Shown in pieces: positions 44,008 to 52,296 of a stretch of DNA of 64,000 nucleotides (its first letter is position 1; every line of letters starts with the position of its first letter). The notes under the pieces were generated by a model. That model did not search any database, was not told the origin of the DNA, and saw only the letters and a program-made list of their open reading frames with translations. The stretch comes from Luteibacter rhizovicinus DSM 16549 (GTDB lineage Bacteria > Pseudomonadota > Gammaproteobacteria > Xanthomonadales > Rhodanobacteraceae), in contig NZ_CP017480.1 of the NCBI RefSeq assembly GCF_001887595.1, forward strand, positions 1,826,001 through 1,890,000. The letters are read 5' to 3'. Made by a program: the position numbers and the translations under genes.

Positions 44008-44182
44008 TGTAAACTCCTGTTCTGTCGCAGGATTGCTTTGGTGCGGTCATGCGGACAGCTGTCCCGATCCCCCCGCGCTCGGACCGATAGTAGCAATGTC
44101 TTCGCTTGGTGAAGGCCTGACGGCGCAGCTTCCGTTCATGGTCGAACCGTATTCTTGTCGTTTTATTTCACGGAGATGGCCC

Positions 44183-45235
44183 ATGCGGCGACGCCGCGTC
44201 GTGACCCTGGCCCTAGCTGGCCTGCTTTCGCTTCCCACCTTTGCGGCAACGCCGTGGCCCGGTGCGGCGACGGGACCGGCCAAGGGGCCGGTGGCGCAGA
44301 AGGACCAGACCCGGGCCCTCCTGCAGTTCCAGAAGGACCTCGCCAGCGTGCTCGCGCTGCGCACCGAGTCCGATCCCCTGCTCGGCGCCGCGCTGCTGGC
44401 GCGCCCGCTGGTGAACCCGCCCGAGGTGCTCACCTACCACGCCCTGCTCGAACGGGCGTCGCGCAACGAAGACGCCGGTCCTCAGGTCGCCTGGGCGCGA
44501 CTGGCCGATTGCGATACCAAGGCGGATGCCTGCCCGAACGCCGAAGCGCTGGCCACGCTGCAGAAGCAGGCGCCGGATAACGCGGCCGTGTGGCTGCTCA
44601 AGCTGGGTGTGGACGGCCACAACAACGCGTCGAAGGCTGACGTGCGGGCCGATCTCACTCGCGCCGCCAATGCGAAGATCTACGACGACTACCTCGGCAC
44701 CAGCCTGAAGGCGCTGGCCAACTCGGTCACCCAGCTGCCGCCGCCGGCGGACACCTTCAATCCCCTGCAGGGCTCCGGCGCCGCCGGCGTGCAGATGGTG
44801 CTGGTGTTCGGCCTGGCCAGTGCCCAGCCGATGCCGGGTTTCCAGGCCACGGCGAAGTATTGCGATGAAAACAAGGACGATGCGTCTGTCGTCGGCGACT
44901 GCCTGAAGCTGGCCAAGGTGCTCGAATGGGGCAGCAGCCCGCTCGGTCGTTCCCTCGGCCTGCATTTGCGTGAGACGCTTTCCACCGACGCATCCGATCA
45001 GGCCTCCGCGAAGACCGCCCGTCTCAACCTGATCTGGCAGATGCAGCGCTTCGCGCAGCTGAACCTGCAGGCACAGGGTGACAAGGCCACGGCGCAGAAG
45101 CTGCTGATGCTGGCGCGCAGCGGCGGTACCGAGATGAGCGTGATCCTCGCCTCGCTCCGTGCCTACGGCATGCCGCCGGAAGCACCTGTCGGCTGGGAAC
45201 CTTCCAAGCCCGAGCCGGCGAAACCAAAGGCCTGA
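44183..45235 (+). CDS. Exported helical-repeat protein, unknown function
   Basis: A 350-residue protein with a signal peptide (MRRRRVVTLALAGLLSLPTFA) and an otherwise helical, Ala/Leu-rich body with TPR-like spacing (LARPLVNPPEVLTYHALLERA, DNAAVWLLKLGVDGHNN). Four cysteines in the middle (ADCDTKADACPN, KYCDENKDDASVVGDC) could pair in the periplasm. A Lys/Pro tail ends the protein. CGGAGA precedes ATG 44183. It ends at a strong terminator. No specific family was recognised. Confidence 0.72.
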   Translation: MRRRRVVTLALAGLLSLPTFAATPWPGAATGPAKGPVAQKDQTRALLQFQKDLASVLALRTESDPLLGAALLARPLVNPPEVLTYHALLERASRNEDAGPQVAWARLADCDTKADACPNAEALATLQKQAPDNAAVWLLKLGVDGHNNASKADVRADLTRAANAKIYDDYLGTSLKALANSVTQLPPPADTFNPLQGSGAAGVQMVLVFGLASAQPMPGFQATAKYCDENKDDASVVGDCLKLAKVLEWGSSPLGRSLGLHLRETLSTDASDQASAKTARLNLIWQMQRFAQLNLQAQGDKATAQKLLMLARSGGTEMSVILASLRAYGMPPEAPVGWEPSKPEPAKPKA

Positions 45236-45250
45236 AAAAGTCGCAGGTAC

Positions 45251-45282
45251 AAAAAAGGGCGCCCTGAAGGCGCCCTTTTTTT
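45251..45282. terminator. Bidirectional intrinsic terminator
   Basis: AAAAAA-GGGCGCC-CTGAA-GGCGCCC-TTTTTTT: a perfect 7-bp GC stem with A- and T-runs on the two sides, 15 bp after the stop of the exported-protein gene. It can serve that gene and also transcripts coming from speE. Confidence 0.92.
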
Positions 45283-45304
45283 GCTTTGTGTGGGAGTTGC
45301 TCTG

Positions 45305-45414
45305 TGTGGGAGCCGGCTATGCCGGCGATGGCCTGTCGGATAAACCGCTCCGCTCCGGCATAGCTTTCCGCTAAACCGCTCCGTTGGCTTTTCGCCGCTG
45401 AAGCGGCTCCCACA
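45305..45414. repeat. REP-like inverted element
   Basis: TGTGGGAGCC at 45305-45314 and GGCTCCCACA at 45405-45414 bracket about 90 bases that hold two copies of TAAACCGCTCCG (45341-45352 and 45372-45383) and internal GCCGGC palindromes. It lies between convergent genes, like the element at 34139-34225, whose arm differs by one base in the TGTxGGAGCC core. Confidence 0.65.
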
Positions 45415-45423
45415 TTTTCCCGA

Positions 45424-46281
45424 TTACTCGCCCAGCGCCTCGCGCATGAACTCCGGCTGGGCCAGCGCGCCCTTGTGGATATCGGCGTTGTAGTACTTGG
45501 TCGGGAAGTTCTTGCTGATCGCGCCGCGCTCGCGGAAGCCCGACAGATCGCCGTCCTTGCGAGCCATGGTGCAGCTCCACCAGCCGGTGGGGTAGCACGG
45601 CTGCGGGAAGGGCAGGGTGCGCACGGCCTTGAAGCCGGTGGTGCGCATGGCCGAACGCATGGCCTTGATCAGCTCGATGTGCGCCATCGGCGACTCCGAC
45701 TGCTGGACCAGGATGCCGCCATGGCGCAGGGCCTTGTAGCAGCTGGCGTAGAAGGCCGCGTTGAACAGGCCTTCGGCCGGACCGACCGGGTCGGTCGAGT
45801 CGACGATGATCAGGTCGATCGACTCCGGCGCCGCCTCGGCCATGTACTTGATGCCGTCGATGAAGAGCAGCTCGGCGCGCGGGTCGTTATTGGCTTCGCA
45901 CAGCTCCGGGAAGTACTCCTCGGCCAGGCGGGTGACGCGCTCGTCGATCTCGACCTGGGTGGCACTCTCGACTTCCTCGTGCTTGAGCACCTCGCGTAGC
46001 GTGCCGCAGTCGCCGCCACCGATGATCACGACGCGCTTGGCGCGGGCGTGGGTGAACAGCGCCGGGTGGGTCATCATCTCGTGGTACAGGAAGTTGTCGC
46101 GGCCGGTGAGCATCACGCAGCCGTCGATCACCATCAGGTTGCCCCAGTCGGTGGTCTGGTAGATCTCGATCGTCTGGAACTCGGTCTTCTCGGCGTGCAA
46201 CAGGCGCTCGACGCGGAAACCGATGGAGGAGCCCGAAGCCTGGTGGGCTTCGGTAAACCAGCTGAGCTGCTGCTGCGACAT
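45424..46281 (-). CDS. speE: Spermidine synthase
   Basis: A 285-residue polyamine aminopropyltransferase with IYQTTDWGNLMVIDGCVM (substrate-binding entry), the GGGDCGTLREVLKHE decarboxylated-SAM motif, VEIDERV, and DSTDPVGPAEGLF with the catalytic Asp. It transfers aminopropyl from decarboxylated SAM to putrescine. AGGA lies nine bases before ATG 46281. It is divergent from speA, with which it shares a pathway. speD is not in the window. Confidence 0.94.
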   Translation of the reverse strand: MSQQQLSWFTEAHQASGSSIGFRVERLLHAEKTEFQTIEIYQTTDWGNLMVIDGCVMLTGRDNFLYHEMMTHPALFTHARAKRVVIIGGGDCGTLREVLKHEEVESATQVEIDERVTRLAEEYFPELCEANNDPRAELLFIDGIKYMAEAAPESIDLIIVDSTDPVGPAEGLFNAAFYASCYKALRHGGILVQQSESPMAHIELIKAMRSAMRTTGFKAVRTLPFPQPCYPTGWWSCTMARKDGDLSGFRERGAISKNFPTKYYNADIHKGALAQPEFMREALGE

Positions 46282-46321
46282 GACGCTGTTCCTGCAAACG
46301 GGAAGGGGATCGAAAGCGGGG

Positions 46322-46434
46322 ATTGTACCGGCTCCGGGCAGTGAAGCGGCCACCGGCCTCGGCCTGACAGGCTTGTAGGTGTTACCCCACGGGTCCCCGG
46401 GCGATACACGGATGTCATGGCGGCCCGGTACAAT
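46322..46434. promoter_or_regulatory. Divergent promoter candidates in the speE/speA spacer
   Basis: The 319-bp spacer (46282-46600) holds two outward-facing copies of CCGGTACAAT: on the minus strand at 46322-46331 and on the plus strand at 46425-46434. TACAAT in each is a good -10 box. The first lies 41 bp before the speE start; the second leaves a leader of about 160 bases for speA. Neither has a convincing -35 box. No ORF or other element was recognised in the rest of the spacer. Confidence 0.4.
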
Positions 46435-46600
46435 ACGCGGTCTGCCGGTGGTCGCCCCGCCGCGCAGGCCCAGTCTGGTTGGCCCCGCGGCGTGCGAGGC
46501 TCCCGGCCGCCAGGCCCGCTTCAGGTCAAAGTTCGCCGCTGCGACTGTTCCGCGCACCCCCGATGGGGGACACGACACAATCACCTGGAGATCTTCGCCC

Positions 46601-48487
46601 ATGGCGAACTGGACCACCGACCGCGCCAAGTCGACCTACGCAATTCCTTACTGGAGCAACGGCTACGTCGACGTTGCCGATGACGGCCACCTGCTCATGT
46701 GCCCCCGTGGCGAGGAGGGCCCGGCCCTCGACCTGCCGGCCATCGTCGATCAGGCCACGAGTGAAGGCCTGCGCCTGCCGCTGCTCATTCGTTTCCCCGA
46801 TATCCTCGCCGATCGTCTCGCCCGCCTGCAGCAGGCCTTCGCCAAGGCGATCGACGATGTCGACTACGCCGGCTCCTACACGGCGATCTACCCGATCAAG
46901 GTCAACCAGCAGCGCGGCGTGGTCAGCGAACTGGTCGCGGCCGGCGAGCAGGGCTTCGGTCTCGAGGCAGGCTCCAAGCCCGAGCTGATGGCCGTGCTGG
47001 CGCAGGCACGCCCGGGCAGCATGGTGGTCTGCAATGGCTACAAGGACCGCGAGTACATCCGCCTGGCCCTCATTGGCCTCAAGCTCGGCCTGCGCGTCCA
47101 CATCGTGATCGAGAAGCTGTCCGAGCTCGACCACGTCTTCGCCGAGGCCAAGGCGCTCGATGTCGAGCCCCTGCTCGGCGTGCGTGTGCGACTGGCCTCG
47201 ATCGGTGCCGGCAAGTGGCAGAACACCGGTGGCGACAAGGGCAAGTTCGGTCTCAGCCCGGGTCAGATCCTCGAGCTGATCGAGCGCCTGGACGCGGCCG
47301 GCCTCAAGCACACGCTGAAACTGCAGCACTTTCATATGGGTTCGCAGATCTCCAACGTGCGCGACATCGCCGCGGGCATGCGCGAAGCCGTGCGCTACTT
47401 CGTCGAGCTGCATCGCCTGGGCGTGCCGATCGAGATCGTGGACGTGGGCGGCGGCCTGGGCGTCGATTACGAAGGCACCCGCTCGCGCAGCTATAACTCG
47501 ATCAACTACAGCCTGGGCCAGTACGCGGCGAGCATCGTCCAGCCCCTGGCCGAGGCGGTCGCCGAGCACGGCATGAAGGCGCCGGTCATCTTCACCGAGT
47601 CGGGTCGTGCCATGACGGCCCATCATGCGGTGATGATCGTCAACGTGAGCGAAGTGGAGCCGGTGCCCCAGGGTGCCGTGCCCGCAGGCCGCCCGGGCGA
47701 GCCCAGCGTGCTCCGCCACCTTCGCGAAACCCACGCCGAGCTGGACTCGCGTCCACCGCTGGAACTGTTCCACGAAGCCCAGCACCACCTGGCCGAAGGT
47801 CTCTCGCTGTACGCGCTCGGCCAGCTGGACCTGCGCGACCGCGCCACGCTCGACGAACTTTTCTACGCCATCGCCAACGCCGTGCGTCCGCGCCTGCTGC
47901 CGGCGGAGCGTGCGCACCGCCAGGCGCTGGACGACCTCGACGAGAAGCTGGTCGACAAGTACTTCGTCAACTTCTCCGTGTTCGAATCCGTGCCGGATAT
48001 CTGGGCGATCGACCAGATCTTCCCGATCGTGCCGATCTCGCGGCTCGATGAAGAGCCGACGCGCCGTGGTGTCATCGCCGACCTGACGTGCGACTCGGAC
48101 GGACGCATCGATCACTACGTCGATGCCGAGGGCGTGGACGTGAGCCTGCCCCTGCACGCGCTGAACGAGCGCGAGTCCTATCGCCTGGGCATCTTCATGG
48201 TCGGCGCGTACCAGGAGACCCTGGGCGACATCCACAACCTGTTCGGCGACACCGACGCGGTGAACGTGCGCGCCACGGCTCATGGTTATGAGTTCGCCCA
48301 CATCCGCCGTGGCGACACGACGGACCTGATGCTCGACTACGTGGGTTACGACCTCAAGGCGCTGCGCCAGTCGTACGTCGACCGTCTTGCAGCGGCCGGC
48401 ATCGTGGGTGCCCTGGCCGAGGAACTGTACGCCTCGCTCGACAAGGGACTCACGGGCTACACCTATCTCGCGGAGACCACGGCATGA
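46601..48487 (+). CDS. speA: Biosynthetic arginine decarboxylase
   Basis: A 628-residue PLP enzyme of the SpeA type. PLP Lys100 lies in YPIKVNQQ, followed by GFGLEAGSKPEL, LQHFHMGSQISN and IVDVGGGLGVDY (phosphate-binding), and FTESGRAMTAHH. The length and the long helical insertion match biosynthetic arginine decarboxylases, which convert arginine to agmatine, the first step to putrescine. GGAG precedes ATG 46601. The agmatinase (speB) gene is not adjacent; instead a beta-hydroxyacid dehydrogenase overlaps by 4 bp. Confidence 0.95.
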   Translation: MANWTTDRAKSTYAIPYWSNGYVDVADDGHLLMCPRGEEGPALDLPAIVDQATSEGLRLPLLIRFPDILADRLARLQQAFAKAIDDVDYAGSYTAIYPIKVNQQRGVVSELVAAGEQGFGLEAGSKPELMAVLAQARPGSMVVCNGYKDREYIRLALIGLKLGLRVHIVIEKLSELDHVFAEAKALDVEPLLGVRVRLASIGAGKWQNTGGDKGKFGLSPGQILELIERLDAAGLKHTLKLQHFHMGSQISNVRDIAAGMREAVRYFVELHRLGVPIEIVDVGGGLGVDYEGTRSRSYNSINYSLGQYAASIVQPLAEAVAEHGMKAPVIFTESGRAMTAHHAVMIVNVSEVEPVPQGAVPAGRPGEPSVLRHLRETHAELDSRPPLELFHEAQHHLAEGLSLYALGQLDLRDRATLDELFYAIANAVRPRLLPAERAHRQALDDLDEKLVDKYFVNFSVFESVPDIWAIDQIFPIVPISRLDEEPTRRGVIADLTCDSDGRIDHYVDAEGVDVSLPLHALNERESYRLGIFMVGAYQETLGDIHNLFGDTDAVNVRATAHGYEFAHIRRGDTTDLMLDYVGYDLKALRQSYVDRLAAAGIVGALAEELYASLDKGLTGYTYLAETTA

Positions 48488-49344
48488 GCATCAAGGCAGC
48501 GTTTATCGGACTCGGCGCCATGGGCGCGCCCATGGCCGGCCACCTCCACGCGAAGGGCCTGCTGGTCGCGGTCGGCAATCGCACCCAGGCTCGCGCCGAG
48601 GCGCTGGCGAAGGAACTCGGCGTGGCGGCGCCCGACCTCGCCGGGATGGCTGCCTCGGCCGATGTCATCGCCTTGTGCGTCAGTGCGGACGCTGACGTCA
48701 TCAGCGTCGTGCAGGCCCTGGCGCCAACGATGAAGAAGGGCGGCGTCGTCATCGACCATTCCACCGTCGCCCCCGCCACCGCCAAGCGTGCCGCCCGGAT
48801 GCTCGCGGACGTGGGCGTGGACTTCCTGGACGCGCCCGTGTCGGGCGGTGTGGAAGGCGCGAAGAACGGCAAGCTCTCGGTGATGGTCGGCGGCGACGCG
48901 GCCGTGCTCGAACGCGCCCGTCCGGTTCTCGAGGCCTACGGTGCACGGATCACGCACATGGGCGCGGTGGGAAGTGGACAGGCCACCAAGGCGGTCAATC
49001 AGGTCCTGGTGGCCGGCATCGCCCACGCGGTAACCGAAGGCCTCGCCCTCGGTGAGGCCCTCGGCCTCGAAGCGGATCGCCTGATTCCCACGCTCGCCGC
49101 CGGCGCGGCCGGCAACTGGTTCCTCGACAAGCGTGGCGCGACGATGCTGCGTAACGAGTTCTCGGTGGGATTCAAGCTGGCCCTGCTGCACAAGGACCTC
49201 GGCATCGTTCGTGGCATCGCCAGCGAGGCCGGGACCGACCGGACCATCATCGAGCAGTCGCTCGCCGACTTCGGCGAACTGATGGCCCAGGGATACGGCG
49301 ACGACGACATCTCGGCGTTGATTCGTCTCAAGCGCGGCAGCTGA
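48484..49344 (+). CDS. 3-hydroxyisobutyrate dehydrogenase-family protein
   Basis: A 286-residue beta-hydroxyacid dehydrogenase with nucleotide-binding GLGAMG (9-14), the substrate motif DAPVSGG (117-123) and catalytic Lys169 in GSGQATKAVNQ. These are complete hallmarks of HIBADH, tartronate semialdehyde or succinic-semialdehyde reductases. Its start overlaps the speA stop (ATGA), so it is translationally coupled with arginine decarboxylase. It might act on a downstream semialdehyde of polyamine breakdown, but that is inference. It ends at a strong terminator. Confidence 0.88.
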   Translation: MSIKAAFIGLGAMGAPMAGHLHAKGLLVAVGNRTQARAEALAKELGVAAPDLAGMAASADVIALCVSADADVISVVQALAPTMKKGGVVIDHSTVAPATAKRAARMLADVGVDFLDAPVSGGVEGAKNGKLSVMVGGDAAVLERARPVLEAYGARITHMGAVGSGQATKAVNQVLVAGIAHAVTEGLALGEALGLEADRLIPTLAAGAAGNWFLDKRGATMLRNEFSVGFKLALLHKDLGIVRGIASEAGTDRTIIEQSLADFGELMAQGYGDDDISALIRLKRGS

Positions 49345-49370
49345 CGTAGCGCGGCCGCTGAAAACAAAAA

Positions 49371-49398
49371 ACCCGCCGTCGCCGGCGGGTTTTTTTTT
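49371..49398 (+). terminator. Intrinsic terminator of the speA operon
   Basis: ACCCGCCG-TCGC-CGGCGGGT forms an 8-bp stem followed by TTTTTTTT (49391-49398), 27 bp after the dehydrogenase stop. The preceding A-run (AACAAAAAA) would let it also act on the convergent SPOR-gene transcript. Confidence 0.9.
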
Positions 49399-49420
49399 GC
49401 AACGGCAGTGAGGAAATCCC

Positions 49421-50158
49421 TCAGCTGCCTTCCTTCAGGGCGATGGCGCTGATGCCTGCCGCCTGGAGATGCTGCTTGGTGCTTTCCAGGTCCGTGGCCG
49501 ACTTGAACGGGCCAAGACGGACGCGGTTGTAGGTCTGGGCGCCGACCTTCACGGCCTGCACGTTGGCGACGAAGCCTTGTAGTGCCAGCTTGGCCTTCAG
49601 TGCTTCCGCGTCGGCGGCGCTCGGGAACGCGCCGACCTGGAGCAGGTAGCCCGAGGTGGCGGCCGGGGCGGCAGGCGCCTGCTGCGCCGGTGCGGCCGTG
49701 ACCGTCTGCGTGGTGGCCTTTGGCAGGTTGGCCGCGGCGGCGGTGGCTTGCTGCTGCTGGGCGACCTCGGCCTTCTGGGCCGCCGCCTGCTGCTGGGCCG
49801 CCTGCTGCTGTTGCTGCTTCTGCTGCGCCTCGGCGCTGGCCTGCGCGCGGATTTCGGCATCCGGAATACGCACTTCCTTCTCGGAAAGCACGGAATAGAA
49901 ATCGTACGACGGCTTCTTCGGCTTCTCGGGTTCGGTGGAGTCGACCACACCCGGATCGCTGCCCTTCTGCGCCGTGGCCTGCGGGTTTGGCTCGGGACCG
50001 TCGTGCTGGCGCATCATGGGCATCCACGTGCCGCGCATCGCGAATGCCATGAGCAGGGCGCCGGCGAGGATGCCGATCAGTGCCCAGCTCCAGCCCGGCA
50101 TGCCGCTCGAGCCGTTGCGGACGGCCTGACGACCCTTTGCCTTCTTGCGTGTTGCCAT
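49421..50158 (-). CDS. SPOR-domain cell-division protein (FtsN-like)
   Basis: A 245-residue bitopic protein with a short basic cytoplasmic N-terminus, one transmembrane helix (about residues 23-41), a disordered periplasmic linker with Gln/Ala tracts (up to five Gln in a row), and a C-terminal SPOR domain from about residue 168 (GYLLQVGAFPSAADAEALKAKL, YNRVRLGPF). SPOR domains bind glycan strands lacking stem peptides at the septum, as in FtsN. It begins directly after the argS stop, an arrangement often seen for this gene. An operon with argS is likely. Confidence 0.88.
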   Translation of the reverse strand: MATRKKAKGRQAVRNGSSGMPGWSWALIGILAGALLMAFAMRGTWMPMMRQHDGPEPNPQATAQKGSDPGVVDSTEPEKPKKPSYDFYSVLSEKEVRIPDAEIRAQASAEAQQKQQQQQAAQQQAAAQKAEVAQQQQATAAAANLPKATTQTVTAAPAQQAPAAPAATSGYLLQVGAFPSAADAEALKAKLALQGFVANVQAVKVGAQTYNRVRLGPFKSATDLESTKQHLQAAGISAIALKEGS

Positions 50159-51847
50159 TTACATGCTCTCCGGGGCGGAAATGCCCAGCAGATCCAGACC
50201 GTTCTTGATGACCTGTTGCGTCGCGGCGACCAGCACAAGACGGGCGTCACGCAGGTCGGCGTCGTCGACGATCCACTTGTGCTCGTGATAGTAGCTGTGC
50301 AGCGAGCCCGCGAGCTCACGCAGGTATTGCGCGATCAGGTGCGGTTCCAGGTTCGCCGCCGCCGACTCGACCATTTCCGGGTAGCGCGACAGCTCGACCA
50401 TGAGCGCCTGCTCGTGCTCGGTGTCGAGCAGCGGCAGCTTCGCCAGTCCGTTGCCCCGGTCGCTCGACAGCCCGCGATCGGCCAACTCGCGGAACACGCG
50501 GCTGGCGCGGGCATGGGCGTACTGAATGTAGTAGACCGGGTTGTCGTTGCTCTGCGAACGCGCCAGGTCGATGTCGAAGACCAGCTGCGAGTCGGCTTTG
50601 CGCGCGATCAGGAAGTAACGGGTGGCGTCGCGGCCCGCTTCGTCGATGAGATCGCGCAGCGTGACGTAGGAGCCGGCCCGCTTGGAAATCTTCACTTCCT
50701 CACCGCCGCGCATCACCGTCACCATCTGGTGCAGCACGTATTCCGGCCACTGCTTCGGAATGCCCGTGTCGAGGGCCTGGAGGCCGGCCTTCACGCGCGC
50801 CAGCGAGCCGTGGTGGTCGGAGCCCAGCTCGGTGATGGCGCGCTCATAGCCGCGCTGCCACTTCGTGCGGTGATAGGCCACGTCGGGGAGGAAATAGGTG
50901 TAGGTGCCGTCGGACTTGCGCATGACGCGGTCCTTGTCGTCACCGAAGTCCGTGGAGCGCAGCCACAGCGCGCCGCCCTCTTCATAGGTGTGACCGTGGG
51001 CGACCAGTTCGCGCACCGTTTCTTCCACCTTGCCCTCGCTGTACAGCGAGGACTCGAGGTAATAGACGTCGAAGCCGACGTCGAAGGCCTTGAGGTCGAG
51101 GTCCTGCTCGTGGCGCAGCGAGGCCACCGCGAAGCGGCGCACATCGTCGAGGTTATCGGCGTCGCCCGAGGCGACGACCGTCTCACCGTCGGCCTCGACA
51201 GACTCGCGCGCAAGGAAAGCACGGGCGACCTCGGCGATGTAGTCCCCGCGGTAGCCGGACTCCGGCCAGCCTGCCTCGTCCGGCGCGATGCCCTTGGCAC
51301 GCGCCTGCGTGGACAGCGCCAGGTTGGCGATCTGTACGCCGGCGTCGTTGTAGTAGAACTCGCGCGTCACCTTCCAGCCGCTGGCCAGGAGGAGGCGGCT
51401 GATGCTGTCGCCGATGGCCGCGGCGCGACCATGGCCCACATGGAGTGGGCCGGTCGGGTTGGCCGAGACGAATTCCACGCCGGCCTGGCGGCCACCGCCA
51501 TCCTGGTTGCTGCCGTACCGGGTCGTTTCGGCGAGCGCGCGGCCGATCTCGGCGTGAAACGCGGCCGGGGCCAGGAAAAAGTTGATGAACCCTGGCCCGG
51601 CGATCTCGGCCTTGCCCACCAGGTCAGACGCGGGGAGCGCCTCGACCAGGTCGGTGGCGATATCGCGCGGCTTACGACCGGCGGCCTTGGCCATCATCAT
51701 GGCGACATTGGTCGCGAAATCGCCGTGCTCGCGGCTGCGTGTCCGCTCGATGACGAACGTCGGTGCGACGAAATCGGACGGCAGTTTGCCGGACTCCCGC
51801 AGAGCCCCGATGGCTTGCAGGACGAGTTGTTTGAGCTCTTGTTTCAC
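50159..51847 (-). CDS. argS: Arginyl-tRNA synthetase
   Basis: A 562-residue class I synthetase. It has the N-terminal additional domain, HIGH-type signature [29 protein letters not shown]-type KISKRAG, and a C-terminal anticodon-binding DALR domain ([25 protein letters not shown]). The length is typical. It charges tRNA-Arg and needs tRNA for activation. It is the first gene of a unit with the SPOR protein. The upstream spacer holds a DnaA-box-like palindrome. Confidence 0.95.
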   Translation of the reverse strand: MKQELKQLVLQAIGALRESGKLPSDFVAPTFVIERTRSREHGDFATNVAMMMAKAAGRKPRDIATDLVEALPASDLVGKAEIAGPGFINFFLAPAAFHAEIGRALAETTRYGSNQDGGGRQAGVEFVSANPTGPLHVGHGRAAAIGDSISRLLLASGWKVTREFYYNDAGVQIANLALSTQARAKGIAPDEAGWPESGYRGDYIAEVARAFLARESVEADGETVVASGDADNLDDVRRFAVASLRHEQDLDLKAFDVGFDVYYLESSLYSEGKVEETVRELVAHGHTYEEGGALWLRSTDFGDDKDRVMRKSDGTYTYFLPDVAYHRTKWQRGYERAITELGSDHHGSLARVKAGLQALDTGIPKQWPEYVLHQMVTVMRGGEEVKISKRAGSYVTLRDLIDEAGRDATRYFLIARKADSQLVFDIDLARSQSNDNPVYYIQYAHARASRVFRELADRGLSSDRGNGLAKLPLLDTEHEQALMVELSRYPEMVESAAANLEPHLIAQYLRELAGSLHSYYHEHKWIVDDADLRDARLVLVAATQQVIKNGLDLLGISAPESM

Positions 51848-51924
51848 GGGAGTCGGGACACGGATATGGAACCGGCAATCCTATCAGAAGGGGCGCCTGC
51901 GCCGGTCGCGCCAGCCCGTGCAGT

Positions 51925-51946
51925 TCATCCACAGGCCTGTGGATAA
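51925..51946. promoter_or_regulatory. DnaA-box-like palindrome
   Basis: The 18-bp palindrome ATCCACAGGCCTGTGGAT (51927-51944) includes TGTGGATAA (51938-51946), the exact complement of the DnaA consensus TTATCCACA, and on the other arm TCATCCACA (one mismatch). It is 80 bp upstream of argS. dnaA, dnaN, rpmH and gidA are not in the window, so this is not evidence for oriC; DnaA-dependent regulation or titration is possible. Confidence 0.45.
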
Positions 51947-52041
51947 CTCTGTGGGCAACAAAGGCCGAAACGGAAGCTGCAAGGCGCCTACAGGAAATGT
52001 CTTCGATGCGTAACAAGTAAAGACTTGCAAAATCATGTGTT

Positions 52042-52288
52042 TATAGCCGTGACCTCCGCGAGGACAGCAGATGTGACGCCCAAGTGGAAAACGGGGTCAA
52101 TGTGCATAAGTCAATTCCTTCAAGGCGTCATCAGCTGTTTTTCGGCACGTCACGGCGCTGTAACTGGTTGTCGTCACAATTCGTCTTGTGCCCGGTGTCT
52201 CCCCGGCCGACGGCACAAGGGTTATCGACGCCCCTCCCTCGAAAGATGGCCCCCAGACGGCGCGAGCGGCACTCGCGCCGTCTTTTTT
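52042..52288 (+). ncRNA. Candidate structured small RNA
   Basis: The spacer between argS and radC (51848-52296) has no plausible ORF, yet it contains a plus-strand terminator with no plus-strand gene before it. Upstream of that terminator lie two further stems: TGACGCC / GGCGTCA (52074-52080 with 52124-52130) and CTTGTGCC / GGCACAAG (52185-52192 with 52212-52219). TATAGC at 52042-52047 could be a -10 box, but the -35 region is poor, so the 5' end is uncertain. It does not match 6S, tmRNA, RNase P or SRP RNA as I know them. Confidence 0.4.
52256..52288 (+). terminator. Intrinsic terminator without an upstream protein gene
   Basis: GACGGCGCGAG-CGGCA-CTCGCGCCGTC forms a perfect 11-bp stem followed by TTTTTT (52283-52288). 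In the minus direction the hairpin is followed by TGGGGG, so it is oriented for plus-strand transcripts. radC, the next gene, ends on the minus strand at 52297. Confidence 0.85.
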
Positions 52289-52296
52289 ATGGGTAG

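Noticed and set aside
46526..48301. Minus-strand frame of nearly 600 codons opposite speA
   Set aside because: It is a GC-driven shadow of arginine decarboxylase, rich in His/Asp/Val low-complexity sequence.
49748..51946. Very long plus-strand open frame opposite argS and the SPOR gene
   Set aside because: It is antisense to well-recognised genes; its length follows from high GC and codon bias, and it has no recognisable domain.
51848..52296. Chromosomal origin suggested by DnaA-like boxes
   Set aside because: No dnaA, dnaN, gyrB, rpmH or gidA nearby, only two boxes and no AT-rich unwinding region.
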